NCBI RefSeq assembly: GCF_002015075.1
Contig: NZ_MUXZ01000001.1
Coordinates: 1-64,000 of the forward strand
Length of the DNA: 64,000 bases
Reading direction: 5' to 3'
Origin: Canicola haemoglobinophilus
GTDB lineage: Bacteria > Pseudomonadota > Gammaproteobacteria > Enterobacterales > Pasteurellaceae
The notes beneath the pieces were generated by a model. It had not been told where the DNA came from and ran no database searches. It was given only the letters and a program-made list of their open reading frames with translations. This document shows, piece by piece, positions 62,940 through 64,000 of the stretch (position 1 is the first letter of the stretch; every line of letters begins with the position of its first letter). The position numbers and the translations under genes are program-made.

Positions 62940-63941
62940 TTAAATACTCTCACCCAAATGAATATTATATCCAAGATTAATCATGCAATTTTCAGGTGCG
63001 ATACCTTCGATTCGATTAAGTAGTTCTTTGGCAGCCACTTCACCAATTGCCAAGCGCGGTGTGCGTACTGTTGCAATTTGTGTGGTTAAAGATAAACCTA
63101 CATTTAATCCATGAAAACCAGCAATACCAATTTGTTTAGGCACATCAATGCCCTGACGTTGACATTCAAATAGGGCGCCAATAGCTAAGTCATCATTGGT
63201 ACAAAAAATACCGTCAATTTGTGGGTATTTCTCTAACGCAAGTTTTAATTGTTCTGCGCCTAAAGTAAAGGAGGAAGGTTCTTCAGTAAGAAGACTATGT
63301 GGCGTAAGTTGATGCTTTCTCATGGCTTGCTCGTAACCTTGCATTTTTAAACGAGTACGTTTATCCATACGGGCAGAGAAATAAACAATATTTTTGTAGC
63401 CACGCTTAATCATAGTTTCTACCATAGATTGTGCAGCAGCCACATTATCAAAACCAATCACTTGCTGTAAGCCAAATTCGCTAGTATCCATGATTTCAAT
63501 GACGGGGATATTCGCTACTTCTAGCATTTTGAGCGTTTTCGGCGAATGTTCTGTTTCCGATAAAATCAGCCCATCGATATTGTAAGATAAGAGCGATTCA
63601 ATACGCTTTTCCTCTTTATCTTGGCAATAACCATAATGTGCCAACATGGTTTGATAGCCAGCTTGATCGGTAATATTTTCAATCCCTTTAATCACATCAG
63701 CAAATACATGATTAGTTAAAGAAGGAACAAGTACGCCAATGGCTCGACTTTTGGCATTAGATAAAATTTCTGGCGCACGATTAGGAATATAGCCAAAATG
63801 CTCAATAGCTTCTGCAATACGCTTCCCTGTTTCAGCTGCTACAAGATTAGGATCACGCAAATAACGACTAACCGTCATTTTTGTAATTCCTAAATGAGAG
63901 GCAATATCTTGTAAAGTAGGGCGTTTGCGCTTGTTGTTCAT
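62940..63941 (-). CDS. gntR: Gluconate utilisation repressor, LacI family
   Basis: 333 aa. The N-terminal HTH RPTLQDIASHLGITKMTVSRYLRDPNLV (about 6-33) and the hinge GYIPNRAPEILSNAKSRAIGVLVPSLTN closely follow E. coli GntR. The effector domain contains NIDGLILSETEHSPKTLKMLEV, GFDN and CTNDDLAIGALFECQRQG. The ATG at 63941 has AGGA upstream; a longer frame to 63977 has no clear site. It should repress gluconate genes, none of which are in the window. It has no evident link to the iol genes. Confidence 0.9.
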   Translation of the reverse strand: MNNKRKRPTLQDIASHLGITKMTVSRYLRDPNLVAAETGKRIAEAIEHFGYIPNRAPEILSNAKSRAIGVLVPSLTNHVFADVIKGIENITDQAGYQTMLAHYGYCQDKEEKRIESLLSYNIDGLILSETEHSPKTLKMLEVANIPVIEIMDTSEFGLQQVIGFDNVAAAQSMVETMIKRGYKNIVYFSARMDKRTRLKMQGYEQAMRKHQLTPHSLLTEEPSSFTLGAEQLKLALEKYPQIDGIFCTNDDLAIGALFECQRQGIDVPKQIGIAGFHGLNVGLSLTTQIATVRTPRLAIGEVAAKELLNRIEGIAPENCMINLGYNIHLGESI

Positions 63942-64000
63942 TTTATTATCCTGAAACAGCCTTATTTCATCGCCCATTTAGCGAGTAATACACCCGTTGC

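Noticed and set aside
62940..63941. LacI-family regulator as the missing iol repressor
   Set aside because: Its HTH, hinge and effector domain follow GntR of gluconate metabolism closely and it lies 46 kb from the iol genes.
1..64000. Simple-sequence (tetranucleotide) phase-variation tracts
   Set aside because: No long tandem short repeats were seen in any gene, including the glycosyltransferase and the two frameshifted channel genes.

Overview
The window looks like a chromosome segment of a Haemophilus species close to H. influenzae / H. haemolyticus. Three things point there: about 33 copies of the Hin-type DNA uptake signal core (AAGTGCGGT or its complement, several in hairpin pairs), gene content typical of the group (NadR salvage protein, NarP, class I adenylate cyclase, split S10/spc ribosomal operons), and a heme-biosynthesis locus in decay. 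The species is an inference; no rRNA gene is present.

Region 1 (1-0.9 kb) is a REP-associated tyrosine transposase flanked by two inverted REP-like hairpins. Region 2 (0.9-17.1 kb) is a myo-inositol catabolic cluster: iolB, an MFS transporter, a cytoplasmic PI-PLC-X-domain enzyme, mmsA/iolA, two inositol-dehydrogenase-type oxidoreductases, an ABC importer with two paralogous binding proteins, an SDR, iolD, iolE and iolG. The kinase iolC, the aldolase iolJ and an iol repressor are not in the window. Four promoter regions share a CRP-like site and a 16-bp TGAAA-N6-TTTCA-type palindrome. The MFS plus PI-PLC pair suggests that the strain could feed the pathway from a phosphoinositol compound as well as from free inositol.

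Region 3 (17.1-25.4 kb) holds narP and cyaA, then a rotted hemC followed by an apparently intact hemD, hemX and hemY, and dusA. Region 4 (25.4-42.3 kb) is the S10, spc and alpha ribosomal-protein operons with secY, rpmJ and rpoA. Two unrecognised AT-rich genes and a frameshifted mscS sit between rpsQ and rplN. Region 5 (42.3-52.0 kb) carries a phosphoesterase with nadR, ubiK, an FMN riboswitch with ribB, an MgtC-family gene, proS, recX-recA with a LexA box, and an ABC-F ATPase.

Region 6 (52.2-56.3 kb) is a degenerate defence island: a small gene plus a CD-NTase-like nucleotidyltransferase, a type I-C cas1, a cas2 cut off after 11 codons, and a tiny CRISPR array. A Mu-like phage portal/head-gene fragment directly follows the second repeat, and a decayed repeat lies beyond it. 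Region 7 (56.4-64 kb) is def-fmt-rsmB, a family 2 glycosyltransferase, trkA, a frameshifted mscL, an esterase and the LacI-family gluconate repressor gntR.

The best candidates for something undescribed are the PI-PLC/MFS branch of the inositol cluster, the CD-NTase-like two-gene unit, and the phage fragment inside the CRISPR array.
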